From NCBI RefSeq assembly GCF_034424315.1, contig NZ_CP139972.1, positions 3,410,001-3,474,000 of the forward strand: DNA of 64,000 nucleotides, in the 5' to 3' direction. Positions 9,901 to 17,719 of this stretch are shown here, piece after piece; the first letter of the stretch is position 1; the number at the start of each line of letters is the position of its first letter. This stretch comes from Chitinophaga sancti (GTDB lineage: Bacteria > Bacteroidota > Bacteroidia > Chitinophagales > Chitinophagaceae). Both the position numbers and the translations under genes were made by a program. The notes beneath the pieces are model-generated. The model did no database searches and was not told the DNA's origin. It saw only the letters and a program-made list of their open reading frames with translations.

Positions 9901-10095
9901 CGGTGCTCCTTTCAAAGTAAAAGATCCATCTCCACCAGAAACCGTTGCTACATTCTTTCCCTTAACAATTACAGTTACAGTGGGAAGACCAGCTCCGGAT
10001 TTGCTATCCTTAACACTCCCGGTGATCTGCCTTGTTTGTGCAAAAGCTGCCGTTGTAAGCAACATTGCGATGATCAGCAAACGAAGTTGTCTCAT
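6982..10095 (-). CDS. SusC/RagA-family TonB-linked outer-membrane transporter, short form without STN domain
   Basis: A 1037-aa protein with a signal peptide (MRQLRLLIIAMLLTTAAFA). A carboxypeptidase-like regulatory domain follows (about residues 22-105: ITGSVKDSKSGAGLPTVTVIVKG ...), then the plug with the SusC hallmarks VTALGIAKDNSKLGYSV, LFVINGVPMDNT and ALYGARAANGVILITTKSG, and a long 22-strand-type barrel ending in VNVKFK. No STN signalling domain precedes the plug, unlike the two other SusC genes in the window, and no sigma/anti-sigma pair adjoins it. It is therefore probably controlled differently. It is first in a four-gene minus-strand operon. Confidence 0.93.
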   Translation of the reverse strand: MRQLRLLIIAMLLTTAAFAQTRQITGSVKDSKSGAGLPTVTVIVKGKNVATVSGGDGSFTLKGAPENTFQLQFSLVGYATKTVEVGAGQNAVSVTLDESATQLGELVVTALGIAKDNSKLGYSVAKVGGDLMTKARETNVALSLGGRVSGVNVHGSSGGPGSSARILLRGMPSMNSGGAPLFVINGVPMDNTQRGSAGEWGGADAGDGIGNLNPDDIENMTVLKGQAASALYGARAANGVILITTKSGKKGAFSVDYNMNYAVDKAIDFSDWQYTYGQGTGGAKPANASAAQGSTRFSWGGKLDGSSFTQFDGKSYSYSAYKDNIKNFYRPGPTFTNTVSMSSGGDKGTFRLSLSNLDNQAIVRNSGLNRKSINLNVEQNISPKLNVKVMANYVDELQKNKPQLSDGPLNVNNGLFIANNINEKILDPGYDANGAEVLWTDDNYVTNPWFVINRYINNIGRKRLISAVTVKYNLTDWLYASGRVGYDYENDRIMKIEPTGTDYTKNQNYSNQTGSYNLQTPFASQLNGDVFVGVNNKNITKDLVISGVVGGNILKNNTENVTISGGPFIVNYLYTPTNVYTFNRSYAYTKKESHSGYYSIDLNWKTYLNLSTTGRYDAFSTLAGTGIPNSQLGIFTPSVSGSFLFSDLYKLPKMSYGKIRASYAQTSGEPVQPYQTMVYYGLESTINGVPTGRFSNNLPSGLLKPFTVTEVEVGAELKWFDNRLGLDIAYFHRKTKNEIMKANFSLSTGYSAGYVPTGSTMNKGLEVMISGTPITNKDLNWNVSLNLTSVKNEILHTDNFNNTITLGTDRPNHGSIYSAYEVGKAGPQILGYDYKWDAKGNMIVDGGGLPVQGDLKSWGTVLPTFYGGLNNDFSYKNITLSFLIDYNYGNKIISATKAYSIYRGLNKETLNGRENGITTGVYESGAANTKTVTSQAYYQAIFSRNITGPLSVLNGDYIKLRQITLGYTLNEKLLGNIPLIRSINVSVVGRNLWTIMRRSGIIDPEAGFSSLVSYAGIEGTGVPSARTYGVNVNVKFK

Positions 10096-10326
10096 TATCG
10101 ATTTAGTTTTTGGTTAGGTAATAAATGAGTGGTGTACACTCCTTTCTCAGATTGACAACGGGCTAATGGCTCCGCATTGGTTCTACATTTCATTTTGGTT
10201 TCTGTATAAAATTTTCGTTTTAGAAAATACATGGCTGGCTCGCCTTTTTTTAAAGGCAAGAAGATTCCGTCTATCACATGGATAGGAGTTGATGATTGTA
10301 ATATTTAGTGATGAAACTACCTTTTA

Positions 10327-10364
10327 GTGCACATGACAGTACATTTTGCTACATGTACGTGCAC
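10327..10364. repeat. Nested inverted repeat, possible regulator site
   Basis: GTGCAC occurs at 10,327-10,332 and again at 10,359-10,364 (self-complementary). Inside it GTACAT (10,339-10,344) and ATGTAC (10,353-10,358) form a second dyad with an 8-base spacer. The element is about 235-270 bases upstream of the SusC start on the minus strand. It could be an operator for the SusC operon, but this is inference only. Confidence 0.35.
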
Positions 10365-10939
10365 AATCAGCCCGGTAGTTAATTACTACAAAAGAAATTT
10401 TGATTAAAAATGCTTGTTCATTGTTACGATGTTAGATCTTTAACAGCCACATGTTCTCCCCTGAATACTTCCTTTGATTTGCCCTCGTTCAATAGTCTTT
10501 TCAGTCAATAGTTTAGAGGGCCTTTTGTTCCTGTTACGCTTCTCTCGAAATCTATATTTTCACTGTTCGTCTTTGTTTACATTCTAAAATGACAAGTCTT
10601 AAAATGACAACACTGATTAATTTTTATATACGACACATGTACATTACCATCTTTCACGTTCCTAAAACCTTAGCTTTTCACGACGGTAGTTTTTCATTTT
10701 CATGTTGTAGAGTTCCTTGTATTCACTGTTATGATTTCACTTCCAAAGTACAGAAATTTTAACATTTCGTACAATCACCAAGAAGTTGTACATAATTATC
10801 ACCATTTGCGCGGTTAAACAAATACTATTTTACCAAGTTCTGACTTAATGTGAACCGTTTTAGCAAAATGGGGTATTATTACTTGTTTTTTTTGGCTTCA
10901 CGCCTTAAAAAATTCCAAAAAATGGAAGTCCGTGTAACG

Positions 10940-10968
10940 AAAAGGGGATACAAAAAGTACCCCCTTTT
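10940..10968 (-). terminator. Terminator after the GH43 gene
   Basis: A 12-bp stem with one mismatch (10,940-10,951 with 10,957-10,968) closes an AAAAA loop and is bordered by T-runs on both strands (TTTTTT at 10,965-10,970). On the minus strand it is about 95 bases after the GH43 stop at 11,063, so it most likely ends that transcript. It could also stop read-through from the other side. Confidence 0.65.
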
Positions 10969-10985
10969 TTATAGTGTAACTCTTT

Positions 10986-10997
10986 GTAAACGTTTAC
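10986..10997. promoter_or_regulatory. Perfect palindrome resembling a LacI/GalR-type operator
   Basis: GTAAACGTTTAC is a perfect 12-bp palindrome with the central CG step and AAACGTTT core typical of LacI-family operators. It lies 65 bases downstream of the GH43 stop and about 890 bases upstream of the SusC start. No LacI-family gene is in the window, so a regulatory role is only suggested by the sequence. Confidence 0.3.
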
Positions 10998-11062
10998 TTT
11001 GAAATATTAACAACAAAGTATTGGCAATGTTTACTGAGTATTACAATTCCTTTCACACGATG

Positions 11063-12040
11063 TTATTTTATCTTATCTTCTTTTACACCTTCTTTCGTAA
11101 TCTTTACAGGCAGAATATATCCTTTATCGTCAAAATGCATTTCGTCAATACAGGTTACGCGGTTATTTGCTGCGGTTTCAGTAAGCGGGCGACGATGGTA
11201 AACAATATACCATCTATCTGTACCAGGCACATTGATCACAGAGTGATGACCTGCACTGGTAGCAATGGCCGGATCTGACTGTAAGATCTTACCTATACGC
11301 TGCCATGGGCCCATCGGGCTATCGGCAATTGCGTAAGCTACACTATAGTCCGGGCTGCCCCAGCCACCTTCAGACCACATAAAATAGTATTTACCATTGC
11401 GGATAAACATGAATGGTCCTTCTACGTATCCTTTAGGTGTGATCTCTTTGTAGGTCTGGCCATCGGCAAATGGTTCGATGCCTGTGAAATCGGATTTTAA
11501 GCGGGCAATATTGCAATGCTGCCAGCCACCATATATAATATAGTACTGACCATCCTTGTCGTGAAATACGAATTGATCAATGGGTTGAGCGCCATTGTAG
11601 AACTTGTCGATGAGCGGTTTGCCCAGGTAGTCTTTGTATGGGCCACCTGGTTTGCTGGCGACAGCTACCCCAATACCCCCTTTTTCATTATTGTTCTGGA
11701 TATCGTTTGCTGCAAAAAAGAAGAAATATTTGCCGTCTTTTTTGACAATGGCTGGTGCCCACATGGCGCGGTTTGCCCATTTTACATTTGATGAATCCAG
11801 TACTTTCGGATGTTTCTTCCAGTTGACCAGGTCTTTGGACGAAAAGGCGTCGAAGAAAACCTGTTTTTCATATTTGTCAGAATAGGTAGGGAAGATCCAG
11901 TATTCTTTGCCGAATACTACAGCTTCCGGGTCGGCATACCAGCCCTGGGCGATTGGGTTGCCGGATGTTAGCTTTTTTTGAGCAAATAGAGGATTGCCGA
12001 GGGCGATGGCCCCGAGTAATAACGTGATTGCCTTTCTCAT
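11063..12040 (-). CDS. Glycoside hydrolase family 43 (arabinanase/xylosidase-type), exported
   Basis: The chosen start is the ATG at 12,040 (325 aa), which gives a clean signal peptide MRKAITLLLGAIALGNPLFA; the frame is open for 11 more codons upstream without one. A five-bladed-propeller GH43 domain fills the protein. The three conserved acids are visible: general base D37 (GWYADPEAV), pKa-modulating D155 (AQPIDQFVF) and general acid E207 (GYVEGPFMF). GH43 enzymes mostly remove or cleave alpha-L-arabinofuranosyl, beta-xylosyl or beta-galactosyl units; the subfamily cannot be fixed by eye. It stands alone on the minus strand, divergent from the ECF sigma gene at 12,198, and ends near the terminator at 10,940-10,968. 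Confidence 0.88.
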   Translation of the reverse strand: MRKAITLLLGAIALGNPLFAQKKLTSGNPIAQGWYADPEAVVFGKEYWIFPTYSDKYEKQVFFDAFSSKDLVNWKKHPKVLDSSNVKWANRAMWAPAIVKKDGKYFFFFAANDIQNNNEKGGIGVAVASKPGGPYKDYLGKPLIDKFYNGAQPIDQFVFHDKDGQYYIIYGGWQHCNIARLKSDFTGIEPFADGQTYKEITPKGYVEGPFMFIRNGKYYFMWSEGGWGSPDYSVAYAIADSPMGPWQRIGKILQSDPAIATSAGHHSVINVPGTDRWYIVYHRRPLTETAANNRVTCIDEMHFDDKGYILPVKITKEGVKEDKIK

Positions 12041-12197
12041 AGTGAGTTGATTCCTGTTTAAAATAAAACACAATATAGAGATAATGGCCGATCACATTTT
12101 GTAGATTTTGATCAATGCCGGAAAAATAAATATTTAGGCATATACCGGGTAAGTTCCTAATTTTAGCGAGGAATTACAGCATTCAAACGATTGAATT

Positions 12198-12749
12198 TTG
12201 CAAAATTCATTCTTACCGGAGGAACGGGATCTATTACAGCAGATAGGAGAAGGAAGCCAGTCTGCTTATACACTTGTATTCAATGCGTATAGTAAACAGG
12301 TGTTTGATGTGGCCATGGTTTATCTTAAAGACAATCTGGCGGCACGGGAAGTCGTGCAGGAAGTTTTCTTAAAAATATGGCTGAAGAGGGAGTTATTGTC
12401 CGAAGTGCTGGATTTTTCCGACTATTTATTTATCCTGACCCGGAACCATGTATTTGACGGCTTTAAAAAACAGGCCGTACGCATGAAAGCCTATGAACAA
12501 TTGTATACCCAACAGGTGGAAGTGGTAAATGATACGGACTACCGGGTCAAAGACAGGGAATATGCGGGGATTGTGGAAAAAGCGATTGCCGCCCTGCCCC
12601 CGGAGCGGAAAAAAGTGTATATAGCCCGGAAAGAGGGCTTTAGTAATGAAGAGATCTCCAATAAATTCAATATATCCATCCATACCGTGAAGAAACAGAT
12701 GCAGATTGCCGTGCAGACTGTCAGGAATTTTGTCAAGAAAAGTATTTAA
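12198..12749 (+). CDS. ECF-type RNA polymerase sigma-70 factor
   Basis: A 183-aa sigma factor of the Bacteroidota SusC-associated ECF group. Region 2 has AREVVQEVFLKIWLKRE and ILTRNHVFDGFKKQ; region 4 has IAALPPERKKVYIARKEGFSNEEISNKFNISIHTVKKQM, ending in an AVQTVRNFVKKSI helix. The only possible start is TTG at 12,198, because an in-frame stop lies two codons upstream (12,192-12,194). Such factors are held by the FecR-like anti-sigma protein and released when the SusC receptor binds its ligand. The matching FecR, SusC and SusD genes follow on the same strand. A strong hairpin directly after the stop separates it from FecR. Confidence 0.9.
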   Translation: MQNSFLPEERDLLQQIGEGSQSAYTLVFNAYSKQVFDVAMVYLKDNLAAREVVQEVFLKIWLKRELLSEVLDFSDYLFILTRNHVFDGFKKQAVRMKAYEQLYTQQVEVVNDTDYRVKDREYAGIVEKAIAALPPERKKVYIARKEGFSNEEISNKFNISIHTVKKQMQIAVQTVRNFVKKSI

Positions 12750-12752
12750 GCC

Positions 12753-12787
12753 AAAACGCGCTACTACCTTAGGCAGTAGCGCGTTTT
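12753..12787 (+). terminator. Intrinsic terminator after the ECF sigma gene
   Basis: A perfect 13-bp stem (AAAACGCGCTACT at 12,753-12,765 with AGTAGCGCGTTTT at 12,775-12,787) closes a 9-base loop, 3 bases after the sigma stop codon. The stem's own A/T ends supply the U-run. It suggests the sigma gene is its own transcription unit, with FecR downstream read from another promoter or by partial read-through. Confidence 0.85.
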
Positions 12788-12909
12788 AGCTTAGAGGACC
12801 AGACCTGCGGCCGGCTTCAAAACCCGTTTAAGTTGCTAATCAGAAAAAAAAGTTAAATTTTTTTCCCTATTGAATACTCCTTTTATTCTCCAACCTCGTC
12901 TTTACCATT

Positions 12910-14085
12910 ATGACAGCAGAAGAATTAACACTCTTGCTTGATAAGTATAAGCAGAACTACATCACATCAGATGAAAAAAATCGCCTGTTCGACGCTATTA
13001 ATAGTGGCGAACACGATGAACTGCTGCATGCCGACATTCTTCAATCTCTCCGGGGCGAGGTTCCTTCCGCCGGCTGGGAAGATGAAGACCATAGTGCGAT
13101 ACTCAATGCCATCTTTCAGGCGGATGAACCTGAAACATTGACTGTTGTCAGCAACAAACGCCGTTTCTTCCTGTATGCCGCGGCCGCTGTTATAACCGGT
13201 ATCATATTGACTACCAGTCTATTACACAAGAAAGATCCGGTAAAGGCCCCTACCCTTGCCAAAAAGCAGGTACTGGCACCCGGCTCCAACAAAGCCATGC
13301 TGACCCTTGCCGATGGTACCCAGATTCCGCTGGACAGTGCTGCAAACGGCGCCCTGGCTCAACAGGGAAATACCCGGATCAGCAATGCGAATGGTCAGCT
13401 CAGTTACCAGGCAAACGGTAGTAGTGCGGTAATGTACAATACCGTTACCACTCCGCATGGAGGTCAATACCAGCTTACTCTTGCTGACGGTAGCAGGGTA
13501 TGGCTGAATGCTGCCAGCAGCATCCGTTTTCCAACTGCATTTACCGGAAAGGAAAGACAGGTAAGTATTACAGGCGAAGCATATTTCGAAATTGCCCAGC
13601 AGCCTAACCACCCGTTCTTCGTACAGGTAAATGCTGCTGATAAAGATCTGACTGTAAAAGTACTGGGCACAAGTTTCAATATCATGGCCTATGCCGATGA
13701 AAAAGCTGTAAAAACCGCCCTGGTAGACGGTGCTGTACAGGTAGAACACGGCAACCAGAAAAGTATACTGAAACCTGGACTGGAAGCTAGCCTGACAGAC
13801 AACAACTTTGCCATTGCGCAAGCTGACCTGGAACAGACCCTTGCCTGGAAAGATGGCAAGTTCCGCTTCAGGAGTACCAATATCAAAACCATTATGCGTC
13901 AGCTATCCAGGTGGTATGATATGGATGTAGCCTACAATGGTGATGTATCCGACATTGATCTGACCGGAGTGATCTCCCGCAGGGAAGATGCCGGTAAGCT
14001 GCTCAAGGCACTGGAAGCTACACAAAGAGTTCATTTTGAGGTAAATGGCCACAATGTGACCGTTTCACCTGCCACCTTGCACTAA
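12910..14085 (+). CDS. FecR-family anti-sigma factor
   Basis: A 391-aa inner-membrane protein. The cytoplasmic N-terminal part (residues 1-75) would bind the sigma factor. One membrane segment follows (FFLYAAAAVITGIILTTSLL, about 79-98). Then come the periplasmic FecR domain (TPHGGQYQLTLADGSRVWLN, FTGKERQVSITGEAYFEIAQ) and a C-terminal DUF4974-type domain (FRFRSTNIKTIMRQLSRWYD). The periplasmic part contacts the STN domain of the SusC receptor encoded next. It sits 160 bases after the sigma gene, beyond a terminator. Strong family match in length and layout. Confidence 0.92.
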   Translation: MTAEELTLLLDKYKQNYITSDEKNRLFDAINSGEHDELLHADILQSLRGEVPSAGWEDEDHSAILNAIFQADEPETLTVVSNKRRFFLYAAAAVITGIILTTSLLHKKDPVKAPTLAKKQVLAPGSNKAMLTLADGTQIPLDSAANGALAQQGNTRISNANGQLSYQANGSSAVMYNTVTTPHGGQYQLTLADGSRVWLNAASSIRFPTAFTGKERQVSITGEAYFEIAQQPNHPFFVQVNAADKDLTVKVLGTSFNIMAYADEKAVKTALVDGAVQVEHGNQKSILKPGLEASLTDNNFAIAQADLEQTLAWKDGKFRFRSTNIKTIMRQLSRWYDMDVAYNGDVSDIDLTGVISRREDAGKLLKALEATQRVHFEVNGHNVTVSPATLH

Positions 14086-14224
14086 AAACAATCCCGGTAA
14101 AGGGGGGATATATATTTTGTAATAATTAAAACGATTCCGTTATGACCACGTAGAGACTATTGTTATTAAGTGAACAACTAAGGAAGGTAACCACGATTGT
14201 AAATGACGCTGCCACGTCTGATAT

Positions 14225-14258
14225 AAAAAAACCGGGCCCGACTGCCATCGGAACCCGG
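14225..14258 (+). promoter_or_regulatory. Structured leader in front of the STN-type SusC gene
   Basis: An A-run (14,225-14,231) is followed by CCGGG (14,232-14,236) pairing with CCCGG (14,254-14,258). Inside, CCGA pairs with TCGG around a 6-base loop. The hairpin ends about 70 bases before the chosen SusC start at 14,329. A similar A6-ACCGG...CCGG element precedes the second STN-SusC gene at a similar distance (29,226-29,260). It may be a leader structure controlling translation or stability; the role is inferred. Confidence 0.4.
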
Positions 14259-14328
14259 CAACATGGCTACCAATTTCTCTTTGACTCAAGAAAAATTTGA
14301 TTTACTAAAAAAGCCAGGAAACAAAAGT

Positions 14329-17300
14329 ATGGAACTATGCGCTTCATGCAAAACTTACTCCCATGGCGGAGGAAGTTTTTTGCACAGAAAATTGTTGTTA
14401 GTTATGAAATTAACTGCCATTTTAACGCTGGTATTTACACTCCAGCTATCTGCTAAAACCTATTCCCAAACTGTCAGCATCTCCGGAAGACACCTCTCGC
14501 TCTATGAAGTGTTCAATACGATCAGCAAGCAGACAGGCTATGAATTTGTATACGATGCCAAATTGCTGGACAGCAAAGGGGCTGTAAATATCAATGCCCA
14601 GGGCCAAAACCTCAGCGAGGTGCTGGACAAATGCCTGAATGACAAAGCATTGACTTATTCTATTATGGACAAGATCATTGTGATCAGTCCTAAAAAGGCT
14701 CCCAGGGAAGTCGCTCCCGCTCCCATTGCTGCAACTCCTGTCACTGGTACTGTTACTGACTCTGCTGGCCATCCGTTACAGAATGTAAGCATCCAGGTAA
14801 AAGGTACTTCCAGGGGTGCGATGACTGATGCAAGCGGTCACTTCTCTCTGGATGTTCAGCCTACTGACGTTCTGGTTATCAGCTACATTGGTTTTGATAA
14901 ACAGGAAGTTACAATTGGCGCTAACACCAACCTGAATATCAGGCTGGCAGAAAGCAACAAACAGCTGGGTACTGTGGTAGTTACTGCATTGGGTATCAAA
15001 CGTTCTGAAAAATCCATTACTTATGCCGCCCAGCAGGTAAGTGGTGTGGAACTGACCAAGGCCAAAGATCCTAACCTGATGAATACCCTGAATGGTAAAG
15101 TAGCTGGTCTGACTATTTCCAGCAGCTCTTCAGGTGTGGGTGGTTCTGCGAAAGTGATCCTGCGTGGTTCTAAATCAGGTCTGAATACCAACCAGGCGCT
15201 CTATGTAATTGATGGTATGCCAATGAACAATACCCTTACCAATCAGCCCAACAGTTCATATGGTGGTAGCACTGCTTATGATGGTGGTGATCCTATCTCC
15301 AACATGAACCCTGAGGATATTGAGAGCATCTCTATCCTGAAAGGTGCTTCTGCAGCTGCGTTGTATGGTAGCCAGGGTGCAAATGGTGTGGTACTGATCA
15401 CTACCAAGAGTGGTAAGGCTGGTCGTACAACCATCAGCTATGCATCCGGTTTTACACTGAGCCAGGCTGCTTACAAACCTGAATTCCAGAACTCCTATGG
15501 TGTATCAAGGACAGGTAGCACCCAGAGCTGGGGGGATAAACTGACTACCAAGGCACATAATAACCTGGACGACTTTTTCCAGACCGGTACCAACGCTACC
15601 AATGCTATCAGCCTGGCAGGCGGTACTGAAAAAACACAGACTTATTTCTCTTATGCCAATACAAGTGCAAGAGGTATTCAGCCTACCAATAAACTGGGTC
15701 GTAACAATATCAGTTTTAAAGAAACAGGTAAATTCCTGAATGACAAGCTGACTGCTGAAGCAGATGTAAACTACATCACCCAGAAGATTGATAATACACC
15801 GCTCTCAGGTTTGTATTTTAATCCGCTGACAGGTTTATACCTCTACCCTCGTGGCACTGACCTGTCTCAGTACAAAAGTGACTTTGAAATATCCGATGCG
15901 AGCAGAAATGGATTGATGGTTCAGAAATGGCCTTTCCATGAAGACGTGCAACAAAACCCATGGTGGATTCTTAACCGTAATCCAAACAAGCTGAATAGAA
16001 ATCGTCTGCTGCTGAATGCCAGCCTGAAATATGAAATCAACAAATACCTGAGCATCCAGGCAAGGGGAAGTGTTGACAGGATGAATGACGTTTATGATCA
16101 GAAATTATATGCGGATAACAATTCTTATTTAGCTCCTCTCAATGGTGGTTATGTATACCAAAACCTCACCACGAATCAACAATATGGCGACCTGTTACTG
16201 AACTTTAATGTGCCTTTTGGAAAAGAATGGCGTGTGACAGGTGTAGTAGGCGGTGCTATCCGTGATTTAAAAAATTCAGGTGAGAAATTCAACTCCGGTA
16301 AAGAAGGCCTGCATATTGCCAACGTGTTCACGCTGAACAACTTCACTGCAATGAATTCAGTGAATTCAGGCACATTGCCGGACAATCACAGCCAGTACCA
16401 GTCAGTTTTCGGAAGTGCAAATATCTCTTTCAAGGACTGGTTCTACGTGGATCTGACAGCGCGTAATGATTGGTCATCCAACCTTGCATTTACACCTACT
16501 TTATCATATTTCTACCCTTCAGTCGGTCTTAATGTCATCCTGAGTTCTGTCACCAGGTTACCTGAGTGGGTAAGCTTCGCCAAAGTGCGCGGCTCCTATG
16601 CGCAGGTAGGTAGTTCTCCGCAGACTTATCAATCTTACCCTGCCCGGAATTCCCTGGGTGCAGAAGGATCCATTATTGGTAATACCATCGCTCCTTTCAC
16701 TGACCTGAAACCAGAGAAAACAAACTCCCTGGAATTCGGTACTGAATGGCGTTTCTTCAACAACAGACTGAGCGTAGATGCGACCTACTATAAAACAAAT
16801 ACCAAGAACCAGACGATGCTGATTGCTGCATCCTGGGCTTCTTACTATGATTATTATTATATCAATGCTGGTAACATTCAAAACCAGGGTGTGGAAGCAG
16901 TGGTTCGCTACGATGTGTTCCGCGATAGTAAACTCACCTGGAATACAGGTCTGAACTTTGCCACCAACCAAAACAGGATCATAGAACTTGCGCCTGGGGT
17001 GGATGACTTCACCCTCACCGGTGCTTCCGGTTCTAACTACTCATCTAAATTCAGGGTAGGTGGTTCATTTGGTGATATCTATGGTAACGTACTGAAGAAA
17101 GATGCACAAGGCAGGATCGTCATCAATAGTGATGGTGCGCCTACCAAACAAGATGGTGGAATGGTGAAAATTGGTAATTCTAATACTAAATTCCAACTGG
17201 GCTGGAACAATAACCTGGGTTATAAGCACTTCACACTCTCTATGCTGATTGATGGTAAATTCGGTGGTAAAGTAATGTCTGTTACCCAGTCTATGATGGA

Positions 17301-17697
17301 CCAGTATGGTGTATCCAAAGTAAGCGGAGATGCAAGAGATGCCGGTGGTGTAAAAATCAATGGTGTTGATGGAAGTGGAAATGCTGTTACCAGTATTGAT
17401 GCACAGAAATGGTATACTACTATAGGTGGTCGTGAAGCCATTTCCGGCGAATACATGTATAATGCAACTACCGTACGTCTTCGTGAGGTAGCACTGGGTT
17501 ATACCGTACCTTTGAAAGATATATTTATCAAGGCACTGAAATTCTCACTGACCGGACGTAACCTGATTTACTTCTATAAGAAAGCACCATTTGATCCTGA
17601 GTTGACGATGTCTACTGCCAATGGACTGTCTGGTGTAGATATTTTCATGCAGCCTGCATTACGCAGCTATGGTCTGAGTCTGAATGCAACTTTCTAA
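14329..17697 (+). CDS. SusC/RagA-family TonB-linked transporter with N-terminal STN signalling domain
   Basis: The chosen start, ATG 14,329 (1122 aa), follows an AGGA-like sequence and lies at the same distance from the leader hairpin as in the second SusC system. ATG 14,263 in frame and ATG 14,404 (MKLTAILTLVF, start of the signal peptide) are alternatives. After the signal peptide comes the STN domain (about residues 45-110; HLSLYEVFNTISKQTGYEF), which signals to FecR. Then follow a carboxypeptidase-like domain (VTGTVTDSAGHPLQNVSIQ), the plug (ALYVIDGMPMNNT, ALYGSQGANGVVLITTKSG) and the barrel ending in SLNATF. It imports a ligand energised by TonB and reports its presence to the sigma factor. 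The SusD partner follows 22 bases later. Confidence 0.92.
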   Translation: MELCASCKTYSHGGGSFLHRKLLLVMKLTAILTLVFTLQLSAKTYSQTVSISGRHLSLYEVFNTISKQTGYEFVYDAKLLDSKGAVNINAQGQNLSEVLDKCLNDKALTYSIMDKIIVISPKKAPREVAPAPIAATPVTGTVTDSAGHPLQNVSIQVKGTSRGAMTDASGHFSLDVQPTDVLVISYIGFDKQEVTIGANTNLNIRLAESNKQLGTVVVTALGIKRSEKSITYAAQQVSGVELTKAKDPNLMNTLNGKVAGLTISSSSSGVGGSAKVILRGSKSGLNTNQALYVIDGMPMNNTLTNQPNSSYGGSTAYDGGDPISNMNPEDIESISILKGASAAALYGSQGANGVVLITTKSGKAGRTTISYASGFTLSQAAYKPEFQNSYGVSRTGSTQSWGDKLTTKAHNNLDDFFQTGTNATNAISLAGGTEKTQTYFSYANTSARGIQPTNKLGRNNISFKETGKFLNDKLTAEADVNYITQKIDNTPLSGLYFNPLTGLYLYPRGTDLSQYKSDFEISDASRNGLMVQKWPFHEDVQQNPWWILNRNPNKLNRNRLLLNASLKYEINKYLSIQARGSVDRMNDVYDQKLYADNNSYLAPLNGGYVYQNLTTNQQYGDLLLNFNVPFGKEWRVTGVVGGAIRDLKNSGEKFNSGKEGLHIANVFTLNNFTAMNSVNSGTLPDNHSQYQSVFGSANISFKDWFYVDLTARNDWSSNLAFTPTLSYFYPSVGLNVILSSVTRLPEWVSFAKVRGSYAQVGSSPQTYQSYPARNSLGAEGSIIGNTIAPFTDLKPEKTNSLEFGTEWRFFNNRLSVDATYYKTNTKNQTMLIAASWASYYDYYYINAGNIQNQGVEAVVRYDVFRDSKLTWNTGLNFATNQNRIIELAPGVDDFTLTGASGSNYSSKFRVGGSFGDIYGNVLKKDAQGRIVINSDGAPTKQDGGMVKIGNSNTKFQLGWNNNLGYKHFTLSMLIDGKFGGKVMSVTQSMMDQYGVSKVSGDARDAGGVKINGVDGSGNAVTSIDAQKWYTTIGGREAISGEYMYNATTVRLREVALGYTVPLKDIFIKALKFSLTGRNLIYFYKKAPFDPELTMSTANGLSGVDIFMQPALRSYGLSLNATF

Positions 17698-17719
17698 CAG
17701 TAAAAACTGAACGAAACAA

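Larger units (their letters stand above)
10096..11062. other. Long AT-rich intergenic region upstream of the SusC operon
   Basis: About 970 bases without a convincing gene. The 60-codon minus-strand frame at 10,095-10,277 has no recognisable features and abuts the SusC start, so it is treated as leader. The region must hold the SusC promoter but shows no clean TAnnTTTG box close to the start. It contains a nested dyad at 10,327-10,364, a terminator-like hairpin at 10,940-10,968 and a perfect GTAAACGTTTAC palindrome at 10,986-10,997, each listed separately. Confidence 0.6.

Noticed and set aside
10095..10277. Minus-strand 60-codon frame abutting the SusC start
   Set aside because: It shows no protein features, has no family resemblance and most likely lies in the SusC leader.
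13222..13821. Minus-strand 199-codon frame under FecR
   Set aside because: It is fully inside the FecR gene, which has strong domain evidence; the opposite frame shows no motif.
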